From Cupriavidus alkaliphilus (GTDB lineage: Bacteria; Pseudomonadota; Gammaproteobacteria; Burkholderiales; Burkholderiaceae): a stretch of DNA of 64,000 bases. Below are positions 26,775 to 35,980 of this stretch, one piece after another. The translations under genes were made by a program, and so were the position numbers. Numbering within the stretch: position 1 is the stretch's first letter; each line of letters opens with the position of its first letter. The stretch is from contig NZ_FMAD01000004.1 in assembly GCF_900094595.1 (NCBI RefSeq), positions 248,001-312,000 on the forward strand, given 5' to 3'. The notes beneath the pieces were generated by a model. That model worked only from the letters and a program-made list of their open reading frames with translations. It was not told the DNA's origin and ran no database searches.

Positions 26775-27809
26775 ATGAAAGACACCGTGCCACGCACCCC
26801 CCTTGCGGGCGCGCCCACCCGGCTGACGGATGCGCGCCGGCGCGCGCTGCTGCGCAGCCTCGCCGCGCTCGGCCTGGGCGCCACGGCGGGCCGCCTTTAC
26901 GCCGGCAACGCCTGGCCGGCGCGGCCGATCCGGCTGGTGGTGCCGGCGCCGCCGGGCGGCGGCACCGACCTGTTCGCGCGCACGCTGGCGGCAGCGCTGG
27001 GCAAGGCGCTGGGCCAGACCATGGTGGTCGACAACAAGCCGGGCGCGACCGGCATCATCGGCAACGATGCCGTGGCCAAGGCCAGTCCCGACGGCTACAC
27101 GCTGCTGTTCACCTATGCCGCCGCCGTGGTGATCAACCAGACCCTGCAGCCGAAGCTGCCGTATGACGGCCTGCGCGACCTGGTGCCGGTGGCCCAGATC
27201 GGCGCGGGCGGCAATTTCCTGGTGGTGACGCCGGACGTCCCCGCGCGCACGCTCAGGGAATTCGTCGCCCATGTCCTCAAGCGCCCCGATGCCTACGACT
27301 ACGGCTCATGGGGCATCGGCTCGGGCGGCCACCTGACCATGGAAGCGCTCAGGATGCAGACCGGCATGAAGCTGCGCCACGTGCCATACAAGGGCGTGGC
27401 ACCGATCCTCGCCGACCTGCAGGGCGGCGTGATCAAGGCGGCCTTCGTCGATACCTCGTCGTCGCTGCCGCTGATCCGCGCCGGCAAGCTGCGCGCGCTG
27501 GCGGTCAGCGGCACGCGCCGCGCCCCGGCCACGCCCGACGTGCCGACCATGACCGAGCAAGGCTATCCGTTCGACACCGACAGCTGGTATGGCCTGTTCG
27601 TGCCGGCCGGCACCGGCGCCGCGATCGTGCAGCGGCTCAATGCCGAGGTGAACCGCCTGCTGGCGGACGCCGCCATGCGCGAGCGCTTCCTGCAGCTGAA
27701 CATGGGCATGGCGCCGCCCAGGACCCCGGAACAGTTCGCGCAGACCGTGCGCGCCGACGTGGGCACGTGGGGCAGGCTGATCCAGGCCAACCACATCACC
27801 GTCGACTGA
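26775..27809 (+). CDS. Bug-family (TctC-type) periplasmic solute receptor
   Basis: Solute receptor of 344 residues with a long N-terminal signal that contains ARRRALLRSLAALGLGATAG; the RRR before a hydrophobic core could use the Tat route. The Bug domain follows: WPARPIRLVVPAPPGGGTD, MVVDNKPGATGIIGNDAVA, PDGYTLLFTYAAAVV and LRHVPYKGVAPILADLQGG. A GGGAGA site precedes the ATG, nine bases after the hydrolase stop. Orphan receptor without TctAB. It shares the LysR-palindrome regulon with the other Bug receptor at 18735, to which it is similar along its length. Confidence 0.88.
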   Translation: MKDTVPRTPLAGAPTRLTDARRRALLRSLAALGLGATAGRLYAGNAWPARPIRLVVPAPPGGGTDLFARTLAAALGKALGQTMVVDNKPGATGIIGNDAVAKASPDGYTLLFTYAAAVVINQTLQPKLPYDGLRDLVPVAQIGAGGNFLVVTPDVPARTLREFVAHVLKRPDAYDYGSWGIGSGGHLTMEALRMQTGMKLRHVPYKGVAPILADLQGGVIKAAFVDTSSSLPLIRAGKLRALAVSGTRRAPATPDVPTMTEQGYPFDTDSWYGLFVPAGTGAAIVQRLNAEVNRLLADAAMRERFLQLNMGMAPPRTPEQFAQTVRADVGTWGRLIQANHITVD

Positions 27810-27942
27810 TGCCGGCGCGCGGCGCCTGCCCTGGCTCCCGCCAACCCGATCTCAGCCTTGGGCTCGGGCACGGAGTGCGTCGCTGCGCTGGCACGCGTTG
27901 TCGCGGGCCAGCCCAAAGGCTTTTCTCTTCCGCTGGTTTGCT

Positions 27943-27978
27943 CCCCTCTCCCGCTTGCGGGAGAGGGGCCGGGGTGAG
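27943..27978. repeat. Dispersed hairpin repeat, copy 2 (inverted)
   Basis: Hairpin CCCCTCTCCCGC (27943-27954), TT, GCGGGAGAGGGG (27957-27968), then CCGGGGTGAG (27969-27978). This is the reverse complement of the unit at 17551-17584. Confidence 0.7.
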
Positions 27979-28087
27979 GGCCGGCGAATCCACGCAGTCA
28001 ACCGCACCAATCCCCTGTACCCACATCATCCCCGGAATTCGGCGATGAACCTGACTTTATCCCCGAAGAGGACGTGAAAGACGCCGG

Positions 28088-28107
28088 GTTCCCGCCTACG
28101 CGGGAAC
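28088..28107. repeat. Short intergenic hairpin GTTCCCGC-CTAC-GCGGGAAC
   Basis: Perfect 8-bp arms with a four-base loop. The form resembles a short palindromic repeat often scattered between genes in Burkholderiales genomes; only one copy is in this window. Confidence 0.5.
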
Positions 28108-28458
28108 GACGGTGGTTAACCGAACGGCATTACCCGGCGGCGTTCTGCGTGTCGATGGCGGTATTGCCGCTGGCCACGGCCTCGCCGTGGCTGTTGGACC
28201 GCGGCGCGCTCGCCTATGCACCGTGGCTTGGCAGCGCCATGGTGGCGCTGGCGTGCCGCGCTGCCGTGAGGCGACAGCGCCGCGAGCCAGTCGACTTCTT
28301 CCTATATCGATGTCGGACCCTCACCGACAGCGCATGCCCGACCCAGCCACTAGTATCGATGCAGAAAAACAGCACGCCCCACGACAGCCTGGTGCCGCAA
28401 GCGGCATCCGGGCGCGGCTGCGCGCTGCATGGTCAACAGCAACAACAGGAGGAGCACC

Positions 28459-30477
28459 ATGGACCGCCGCCAGTTTCTCAAGTGGGGGAGTTTCCTGACT
28501 GTCACCGTTGCCACCGGCGGGCTCAGCGCCTGCGGCGGCGGCGACGATGACCCGGCGCCGGAACCGGATACCGGCAACCCCGAGAACTTCAACTTCGTGC
28601 ATGGCGTGGCGTCGGGCGACCCCCGTCCCGACAGCGTGATCGTGTGGACGCGCGTGGAAGGCAGCAACGGCAGGCGCCCGGTGGTGGTGCGGCTGCAGGT
28701 GTCGACGCAGCAGGATTTCGACCCGCCCACGCTGTTGGTGAATCAACCGCTGATGGCGCTGCCGGACTGGGACTACACCATCCGCAACAAGGTCACGGGC
28801 CTGAGCCCCGGCACCCGCTACTTCTACCGCTTCCTGCTGGGCAACCGCCCCAGCATCACCGGCCGCACGCGCACTGCCGCCGCCGCGGGCACCCCGCTGT
28901 CGCAGCTGCGCTTTGCCTTTGTCAGCTGCCAGGACTGGAATGCCAACCACTGGGCCGGCATGGAAGAGCTGGTGCAGCAGGACCTGGACTTTATCGTCCA
29001 TGTCGGCGACTACATCTACGAAGCCGTGCCCGGCGGCTCGCGCGCCGGCAACGTCGAGGACCGCCACACCGTGCTGCAGCTGCCCAACGGCACCGCGCTG
29101 CCGGATGGCAGCATCTACGCCACCACGCTGGACGACTACCGCTACCTGTACCGCAGCTACCGCAGCGACGCACGCCTGCAGGCGCTGCATGCGGCATTCC
29201 CGATGATCGCGATCTGGGACGACCACGAGTTCTCGGACAACTGCTGGCAGGACCGCCAGACTTACAACATCACCGACGACCAGACCCCGCGCACCGCGCG
29301 CCGCCGCGCCGCCAACCAGGCGTGGTTCGAATTCATGCCGGCCGACGTGACGCTGGACCCGGACAACCCGTCGTTCCAGAACATACAGATCTACCGCGCT
29401 TTCACCTTCGGCAATCTCGCCACGCTGCTGATGACCGACGAGCGCCTGTACCGCGCCGACCACATCATTCCCGAGGCCTCGGTCGGGCGCTCGATCGGCA
29501 GCCTGTACTTCGTGCCGACGGCAACGCTGGCCGCGGCCGAGGCGCAGAAGATCGCGGCCGCCGGCAACGCGCTGACGCCGGTATCGATGCTGGGCGATAC
29601 CCAGCGCGCATGGTGGCAGGACCGCATCGGCGCCGATGCCACCACCTGGAAGCTGTGGGGCAACCAGCTGTCGCTGCTGCGCATGCAGGTCGACGTGCCG
29701 CTGGCGGTGGCCCGGCTGATCGCACGGGCGCTGGTGGTGGCCAACAACGCGCTGGCCTCGCTCGAGACCGCGATCGCCAATGCGCTGGCCGACGACCTGC
29801 GCGCGGCGCGCACCGCCGGCACCTATGCCAACCTGGCCTATACCGCGCTGCGCAACGTACTGGTGCAGGCCGGCATCGACAGCGCCAACTTCGACGCCAC
29901 GATCAAGCCGCTGATCGAAGCCCGGCTGCCGGCGATCACGCTGCTTGAACGCTTTATCCTCAATGCGGACCAGTGGGACGGCTTCAACGCCGAGCGCAAG
30001 AACCTGATGGCGTTCCTGAAGACCAACGGCATCCGCAACGTGGTGGCGCTGAGCGGGGATATCCACGCCTTCTTCGGCGGACAGGTGATGGACGACTACG
30101 ATGCCGCGGCGCCGGCGCCCGTAATGGTGGATCTGGTCACGGCCGGGCTGTCGAGCAACACGCTGCTCAGCTCCTTCCGCACCGTGGTCGATACCGACCC
30201 GGCCTTTGCCGCGCTGCGCGAGCTGATCTACAGCAACGTGGGCGGCACCCTCGTCAATACCTTCGATGCCACGCTGCGCGCCTTCAATCCGTGGCTGCGG
30301 CATGCCGACACCAATGCCGAGGGCTACGCGCTGGTCACGCTGACGCCGCAGAAGCTGAGCTGCACCTTCCACACGCTGAAGCCGGTCGCGGGCGGCGCGG
30401 CGCCGGCGCTGCCGGCCACTGCCAGCACGCGCTTGCTGGAAGTGGCGGCAGGCACGGCCGATGTGACCGTGACCTAG
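28459..30477 (+). CDS. phoD: PhoD-like phosphodiesterase/alkaline phosphatase D, Tat lipoprotein
   Basis: Exported metallophosphatase-fold enzyme of 672 residues. The N-terminus has a Tat motif (DRRQFLKWGSF) and a lipobox LSAC with the lipidated cysteine at residue 25, so it is probably membrane-anchored on the periplasmic side. A PhoD_N beta domain (FVHGVASGDPRPDSVIVWTR) precedes the catalytic core: FVSCQDWNANHW, VGDYIYEAV, AIWDDHEFSDN and ALSGDIHAFFGG carry the metal ligands. Between about residues 410 and 505 there is an Ala-rich helical insert (ARALVVANNALASLETAIAN) not usual for PhoD. AGGAGG lies six bases before the ATG at 28459. It likely releases phosphate from diesters outside the cytoplasm. 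Confidence 0.87.
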   Translation: MDRRQFLKWGSFLTVTVATGGLSACGGGDDDPAPEPDTGNPENFNFVHGVASGDPRPDSVIVWTRVEGSNGRRPVVVRLQVSTQQDFDPPTLLVNQPLMALPDWDYTIRNKVTGLSPGTRYFYRFLLGNRPSITGRTRTAAAAGTPLSQLRFAFVSCQDWNANHWAGMEELVQQDLDFIVHVGDYIYEAVPGGSRAGNVEDRHTVLQLPNGTALPDGSIYATTLDDYRYLYRSYRSDARLQALHAAFPMIAIWDDHEFSDNCWQDRQTYNITDDQTPRTARRRAANQAWFEFMPADVTLDPDNPSFQNIQIYRAFTFGNLATLLMTDERLYRADHIIPEASVGRSIGSLYFVPTATLAAAEAQKIAAAGNALTPVSMLGDTQRAWWQDRIGADATTWKLWGNQLSLLRMQVDVPLAVARLIARALVVANNALASLETAIANALADDLRAARTAGTYANLAYTALRNVLVQAGIDSANFDATIKPLIEARLPAITLLERFILNADQWDGFNAERKNLMAFLKTNGIRNVVALSGDIHAFFGGQVMDDYDAAAPAPVMVDLVTAGLSSNTLLSSFRTVVDTDPAFAALRELIYSNVGGTLVNTFDATLRAFNPWLRHADTNAEGYALVTLTPQKLSCTFHTLKPVAGGAAPALPATASTRLLEVAAGTADVTVT

Positions 30478-30487
30478 TGAGCGTGAG

Positions 30488-31417
30488 TTAGTAGCCGGCC
30501 TGCCGGTCCACCAGGTTCAGCAGCGCGCGCCCCGCGCGCGCGCGCCGCAGGTTGTCGAGGCATTGCCGGGCCACCAGCGGGTACGACGGATCGGCCGCGA
30601 TATGCGGCGTGGCCTCGATGCGCGGATGGTTCCAGACCGGGTCATCCGCCGCCGGCGGTTCCTTGGCGAACACGTCCAGCGCCGCGCCCGCGAGGTGGCC
30701 TTCATCGATCAGGGCGACCAGGTCCGGTTCGACCACATGCTCGCCCCGGCCAACGTTGATCAGGTAGGCGCCCCGCGGCAGGCGCGACAAGGTGCGCCGG
30801 TCGAGCAGCCCCTCGGTGCGCGGCGTCAGCGGCAGCGTGCAGACCAGGATGTCGCTCTGCGCCAGCATGGCGTCGAGGCCGTCGTCGCCGGTGAAGTCGG
30901 TGACGCCTGGCAGGTGCTTGGCGGCGCGACTCCAGCCGCTGACCGGGTAGCCGATGGCGACGAACATGCGCGCCACCTCGCTGCCGATTTCGCCCAGCCC
31001 CAGCACGCCCACGCGGCACTGCGCGGCATCGCGCCCCGCATGGCGCTTCCATTCACCGCGGCGCTGCTGCTCGGCGTAGAGGCCCAGCGCGCGGGTATGG
31101 CGCAGCGCCATCGCCAGTACGAAGCGGGCGATGCCGGCCTGCTGGCCGGGATCGACGATGCGCGTCACCGGGAGGTGCGCGGGCAGGTCGGGCGCGGCCA
31201 GCAGCTTGTCGACGCCGGCGGTGGCGGCGCATACCAGCCGCAGGTTGGGATAGGCCGGCACCACGCCGGGCTTCAGGCCCCACGCGATGATGGCCTCGAC
31301 CTGTTCCGCGACGGCGGCCTCGCGGCCGTTCCACACGGTGACGTCAGGCGCCGCCTCGCGCAGCAGCGCGGTGATGGGAACCGCCATGAACGACGGCAGG
31401 TGGACGAGGATGGCCAT
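30488..31417 (-). CDS. ghrA: Glyoxylate/hydroxypyruvate reductase A-type D-2-hydroxyacid dehydrogenase
   Basis: NAD(P)-dependent D-isomer-specific 2-hydroxyacid dehydrogenase of 309 residues. The Rossmann core is VGVLGLGEIGSEVARMFVAIGYPVSGWSR, and the family signature LPRGAYLINVGRGEHVVEPDL with the catalytic Arg/Glu/His set ends at HPRIEATPHIAA. The N-terminal half (WGLKPGVVPAYPNLRLVCAATAGVD) resembles GhrA. It would reduce glyoxylate, hydroxypyruvate or a similar 2-oxoacid. Its ATG is two bases after the class II aldolase stop; the two form an operon divergent from a Crp/Fnr gene. Confidence 0.83.
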   Translation of the reverse strand: MAILVHLPSFMAVPITALLREAAPDVTVWNGREAAVAEQVEAIIAWGLKPGVVPAYPNLRLVCAATAGVDKLLAAPDLPAHLPVTRIVDPGQQAGIARFVLAMALRHTRALGLYAEQQRRGEWKRHAGRDAAQCRVGVLGLGEIGSEVARMFVAIGYPVSGWSRAAKHLPGVTDFTGDDGLDAMLAQSDILVCTLPLTPRTEGLLDRRTLSRLPRGAYLINVGRGEHVVEPDLVALIDEGHLAGAALDVFAKEPPAADDPVWNHPRIEATPHIAADPSYPLVARQCLDNLRRARAGRALLNLVDRQAGY

Positions 31418-31419
31418 GG

Positions 31420-32214
31420 TCAGTTGCGGTAGTCGGGGTCGATGCGGTCGAGGCGGCGCAGCAGGCCGGGCCAGGCCAGGCTGGAGCCCTTGCCCTTGGT
31501 GGCCTGGCGCGCCTGCTGGCCCATGTTGGTGCTGGCGGCGTCCGGCACCCGCGTCAGCGCCGTGCCGCCGCTTTGCGCCAGGATCTGGATGCGGCACGCC
31601 GACTCCAGCGTGTACATGGTCAGGAACGCATCCGCCACCGTGCGCCCGCAGGTAAGCAGGCCGTGGTTGCGCAGGATCATCTGCTTGCAGCGGCCAAGGT
31701 CGGCCACCAGCCGCGCTTTCTCGTCCTCGCGCAGCGCCACGCCTTCATAGTCGTGATAAGCCAGCCCGGTCAGCGCGAACATCGCCTGCTGCGAGATCGG
31801 CAGCAGCCCGTCCTGCTGCGCGGACACGGCGACGCCGTGCGCGGTATGCGTGTGCATCACGCAGCCGACCTCCGGACGCGCCTCGTGCACGGCGCTGTGG
31901 ATGATGAAGCCGGCCGGGTTGACGTCATACGGCGTATCCAGCACGGGCTCGCCGTGGTGGTCCACCTTCACCAGGCTCGAGGCCGTGATCTCGTCGAACA
32001 TCATGCCGTACGGGTTGATCAGGAACTGGTCCGGCGCGTCCGGCGCGCGCGCCGAGATATGCGTGAAGATCAGGTCGTCCCAGCCGAAGTGGGCCACCAG
32101 CCGGTACGCGGCGGCCAGGTCGACGCGCATCTGCCATTCGGCGTCGGAGACGCGGTCTTTTACGGAGTCTTCTACGGAGCCTTTTACGGCTTCGACAAGC
32201 TGGACTTGCGCCAT
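31420..32214 (-). CDS. Class II aldolase/adducin-family protein
   Basis: Zinc-dependent aldolase-fold protein of 264 residues. The zinc ligands are the histidines of HTHTAHG (about residue 120) and H in ILRNHGLLTCGRTV (about residue 180). WDDLIFTHISARAPD and NPYGMMFDEITASSLVKVD are typical of the fold. Substrate unknown; the family includes fuculose-phosphate and 3-oxo-tetronate-phosphate enzymes and decarboxylases. The N-terminus (about residues 9-20) is encoded by three 12-bp repeats and looks disordered. First gene of the operon with ghrA. Confidence 0.83.
   Translation of the reverse strand: MAQVQLVEAVKGSVEDSVKDRVSDAEWQMRVDLAAAYRLVAHFGWDDLIFTHISARAPDAPDQFLINPYGMMFDEITASSLVKVDHHGEPVLDTPYDVNPAGFIIHSAVHEARPEVGCVMHTHTAHGVAVSAQQDGLLPISQQAMFALTGLAYHDYEGVALREDEKARLVADLGRCKQMILRNHGLLTCGRTVADAFLTMYTLESACRIQILAQSGGTALTRVPDAASTNMGQQARQATKGKGSSLAWPGLLRRLDRIDPDYRN
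32157..32192. repeat. Three tandem 12-bp repeats in the aldolase 5' end
   Basis: Units at 32157-32168, 32169-32180 and 32181-32192 share CTTYTACGG, followed by AGY in the first two and CTT in the third. They encode a four-residue charged/valine unit in the aldolase N-terminus on the minus strand, without shifting the frame. Confidence 0.6.
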
Positions 32215-32327
32215 GTGCGGCCTCCCGGGGGCATTTGAGTGAGTCGTTGAACCGCTGCATTGTCCCGGCGCCCCGGGCCAAAGTCTGTTAAGTGTTAGAC
32301 AATCTCGGCTCCGGCAAGGAGGGCGAT

Positions 32328-33044
32328 GTGGGGCGTCAGGTGAAGGCTAAGGTGAAGCATGCGTTGAATGCGGACGAACCGGTGCGCGCGCTGCCGCGCG
32401 GCGTGCTGGCCAGCGGCTGGCTGCGCAACGCGCCGCCACGCGTGCTGGACGCCGTGGCGCAGGCCGCACGCCGCCAGCGCTTCGGCGACGGCGCGATGAT
32501 CTTCGCGCGCGGCGACCCGCCCACGTATTTCTGCATGGTGGTGTCCGGGCGCGTGCGCATGAGCCGGGTCAGCAGCGGCGGGCGCGAGTCGGTGTACTCG
32601 GTGATCGGGCGCGGGCGCTGGTTCGGCGAAATCTCGCTGCTCGACGGCAAGCCGCGCACGCATGACGCCTTCGCCGTCGGCAACACCGAGCTGCTGGTGC
32701 TCGGCCAGCGCGATTTCCACCGCATCCTGGCCACGCATCCGGAGGGCATGCAGCTGATCGTGCAGCAGATCTGCGCGCGCCTGCGGGTAGCCTTCGACCA
32801 TGCGCAAAGCGCGGCGCAGGCCCCGGTCGACGCGCGCATGGCGGCGCGCCTGCTGGAGCTGGCCGACCGCACCGACCATGTCGTGCGCATCAGCGCCGAA
32901 GAGCTGGGCGACATGGTCAGCCGCTCGCGCCAGACCGTCGCCAAGACACTGCAGGCGTGGCAGGACGCCGGGCTGATCCGGCGCGCCTACCGCCAGATCG
33001 AACTGCTGGACCCGGCCGCGCTGAAGCGCCTTGCCAGGCGATGA
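32328..33044 (+). CDS. Crp/Fnr-family transcription regulator
   Basis: Cyclic-nucleotide-binding-fold regulator of 238 residues. The N-terminal beta-roll (GAMIFARGDPPTYFCMVVSGRVRMSR, GRGRWFGEISLLDGKPRTHDA) is followed by the dimer helix and a C-terminal winged helix (ISAEELGDMVSRSRQTVAKTLQAWQDAGLI). There is no N-terminal cysteine set, so it is not an oxygen-sensing Fnr. The GTG at 32328 is chosen because AAGGAGGG lies five bases upstream; the longer start at 32292 has none. It is divergent from the aldolase/ghrA pair and is its likely regulator. Confidence 0.87.
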   Translation: MGRQVKAKVKHALNADEPVRALPRGVLASGWLRNAPPRVLDAVAQAARRQRFGDGAMIFARGDPPTYFCMVVSGRVRMSRVSSGGRESVYSVIGRGRWFGEISLLDGKPRTHDAFAVGNTELLVLGQRDFHRILATHPEGMQLIVQQICARLRVAFDHAQSAAQAPVDARMAARLLELADRTDHVVRISAEELGDMVSRSRQTVAKTLQAWQDAGLIRRAYRQIELLDPAALKRLARR

Positions 33045-33199
33045 CGACGCCGCGCACGGCCACCCGCGTGCGCAAATAACCTGCCTTGGCCGCGATGGCA
33101 AGACTGGTTAACGACCGTTGCAAAAACAAACAGAATGTCAGGTGCCCCGGCGCTACAGTGGTCATTCCCTGCCTGTAGGCGTTTCTAGGAGGTACACGA

Positions 33200-33610
33200 A
33201 TGAAGCAACATCTGGCGAAATCCCTGGTCATGGCCGGCGCGATGATCGCGTCCTATCCGCTGTTCGCGCAGCAGGCCCAGCCGCTGCAGCCAGGCCAGCC
33301 GATGCCGATGACCCAGCCGATGCAGCCGATGCCGTCCACCCCGCCGACGCAAGCCGCGCAGCCGGTGCAGGCGATGCCCGCGGCGCCGTCGGCCGCCTCG
33401 GCCCAGATGGCTCCGGTGGCCCCGGGCGCCGCTGGCAGTTATGCTCAGGCGCCCGTGCCGCCAGCCCAGCCGGGCATGGCGCCGGTGCCCGCCGATCCGT
33501 CGCTGGCAGGCGGCACGGTGTCGGCGGTGGATCCCGCCAGCATGAGCCTGGCGCCCGATGCGCTCGGCACGCGCGTGGGCCAGCGCAGCACCTTCCTCGA
33601 CGGCGCCTGA
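33200..33610 (+). CDS. Secreted Pro/Met/Gln/Ala-rich low-complexity protein, unrecognised
   Basis: Small exported protein of 136 residues. A clear signal peptide (MKQHLAKSLVMAGAMIASYPLFA) with cleavage near residue 23 precedes a mature part of Pro, Met, Gln and Ala repeats (for example QPMPMTQPMQPMP). Only the last 35 residues (GTVSAVDPASMSLAPDALGT) look foldable. A good AGGAGG site lies before the ATG. I do not recognise a family. The methionine-rich stretch could bind copper(I), but there is no strict MxxM pattern. It is transcribed alone. Confidence 0.75.
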   Translation: MKQHLAKSLVMAGAMIASYPLFAQQAQPLQPGQPMPMTQPMQPMPSTPPTQAAQPVQAMPAAPSAASAQMAPVAPGAAGSYAQAPVPPAQPGMAPVPADPSLAGGTVSAVDPASMSLAPDALGTRVGQRSTFLDGA

Positions 33611-33694
33611 GCGCCGGCCGGCGCGGGCCCGCAGCGCGCGGGCCGCGCCATGCACCCCCTCATCCCGACACACGTAACTCGCGGGCGCACCTCT

Positions 33695-34591
33695 TCACTC
33701 TTCCCCGGCGGCCGCGCCCTGCTGCTGCAGCCATTCCAGGAAGGCGCGCAGGTGCAGCGGCTTGTCGGCATCGCGCGGCACCAGCGCATGGTAGGTGTTG
33801 CCCGGCGCGCGGATCGCGCCGAACGGCGTGGCGATGCGCCCGCCGGCGCGGTCCGCCTCCAGCGTCGGAAAGGTGCCGATGGCAAAGCCCAGGCTGTCCG
33901 CCACCGCCTGCAGCGTGACAAAGAAATGGTCGAAGCGCAGCGTGCGCACCGGCAGCAGCGACGCATGCCCGGCCTGCTGCAGCCATGACTCCCAACTGCC
34001 CGGCCGCGTTTCCGTATAGAGGAACACGCCCTCCACTAGGTCTTCCACCCCTTGCAGCGGCAACTGCCGCAGCAACGCCGGGCTGGCGATCACGGTCTGG
34101 TATTCGGCAAAGACCGGCATCGACTCGAACTGCTCGCCGCGCTCCAGCGTGCGCCGTATCGCCACGTCGAAGGTGCCGTTGAAGCCCGCCTCGTTGCTGA
34201 AGGCGGTCGAGACCCGCACGTCGACCTCCGGCTGCAGGCGCCGGAAATCATCCAGCCGCGGGATCAGCCAGCGCATGGCAAAGGTGGCCGGCGCGTTGAC
34301 GCGCACCACCTTGCGCGTGGCGATGCGGCCATAGCGCTCGGACGCGGCGCCGATCTGGTCGAACGCCGTGCTGATCTCGCGCGCGAACGCCTGCGCGTGC
34401 ACGGTCGGCACCATGCGCTGGCCCTGGCGGATAAACAGCGGCTGCCCCAGCCATTGCTCCAGGATCTCGATCTGCCGGCTGACCGCGCCATGGGTCAGGT
34501 GCAGTTCGCGCGCGGCGGCCGAATAGCTGCCGGCGCGGGCGGCCACCTCGAAGATGCGCAGGGCGTTGAGCGGGGGCAGCTTGTGCGGCAT
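33695..34591 (-). CDS. LysR-family regulator (GcvA-like) of phosphonoacetate hydrolase
   Basis: LysR regulator of 298 residues of the GcvA-like subgroup: PLNALRIFEVAARAGSYSAAA and HLTHGAVSRQIEILEQWLG form the helix-turn-helix. The C-terminal domain starts near 90. It is divergent from the phosphonoacetate hydrolase gene across 112 bp with a strong palindrome. In known phosphonoacetate clusters a LysR protein (PhnR) turns the hydrolase on with phosphonoacetate as inducer, independent of phosphate; this gene is in the same position. Confidence 0.88.
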   Translation of the reverse strand: MPHKLPPLNALRIFEVAARAGSYSAAARELHLTHGAVSRQIEILEQWLGQPLFIRQGQRMVPTVHAQAFAREISTAFDQIGAASERYGRIATRKVVRVNAPATFAMRWLIPRLDDFRRLQPEVDVRVSTAFSNEAGFNGTFDVAIRRTLERGEQFESMPVFAEYQTVIASPALLRQLPLQGVEDLVEGVFLYTETRPGSWESWLQQAGHASLLPVRTLRFDHFFVTLQAVADSLGFAIGTFPTLEADRAGGRIATPFGAIRAPGNTYHALVPRDADKPLHLRAFLEWLQQQGAAAGEE

Positions 34592-34619
34592 TGTGAGATT
34601 TCCTGACAGAACCTGGAAA

Positions 34620-34643
34620 ATAAACTCGTTTGTGAGAGTTTAT
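34620..34643. promoter_or_regulatory. LysR operator upstream of phnA
   Basis: Inverted repeat ATAAACTC (34620-34627) and GAGTTTAT (34636-34643), perfect eight-base arms with an eight-base spacer. It lies 60 bp before phnA and 28 bp before the LysR start, the usual place for a LysR recognition site. Confidence 0.65.
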
Positions 34644-34655
34644 CGCCTAACTTAG

Positions 34656-35924
<1,269 letters not shown>

Positions 35925-35980
35925 AGCCCGGCCAGGCCGGCCGCGACCGGGCACAACCGGCCACACATACGCGAGGCGCC

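Larger units (their letters stand above)
27810..28458. other. 649-bp gap with dispersed repeats
   Basis: This gap holds the second copy of the dispersed hairpin (27943-27978) and a different hairpin at 28088-28107. A forward open frame (28074-28550) starts inside the second hairpin. Residues about 25-65 of it read like two membrane helices (FCVSMAVLPLATASPWLL), but it runs on through a Gln-rich tail and overlaps the start of the phoD-like gene by 90 bp. It has no ribosome site, so I do not call it a gene; it may be the remnant of one. Confidence 0.4.

Noticed and set aside
28074..28550. Forward open frame with a possible two-helix hydrophobic part
   Set aside because: Begins inside a hairpin repeat, has no ribosome site, ends in a Gln-rich tail and overlaps the phoD start; at most a gene remnant.
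28321..30372. Open frame of 683 codons on the minus strand
   Set aside because: Antisense to the PhoD-like gene, whose domains, Tat signal and ribosome site are clear.
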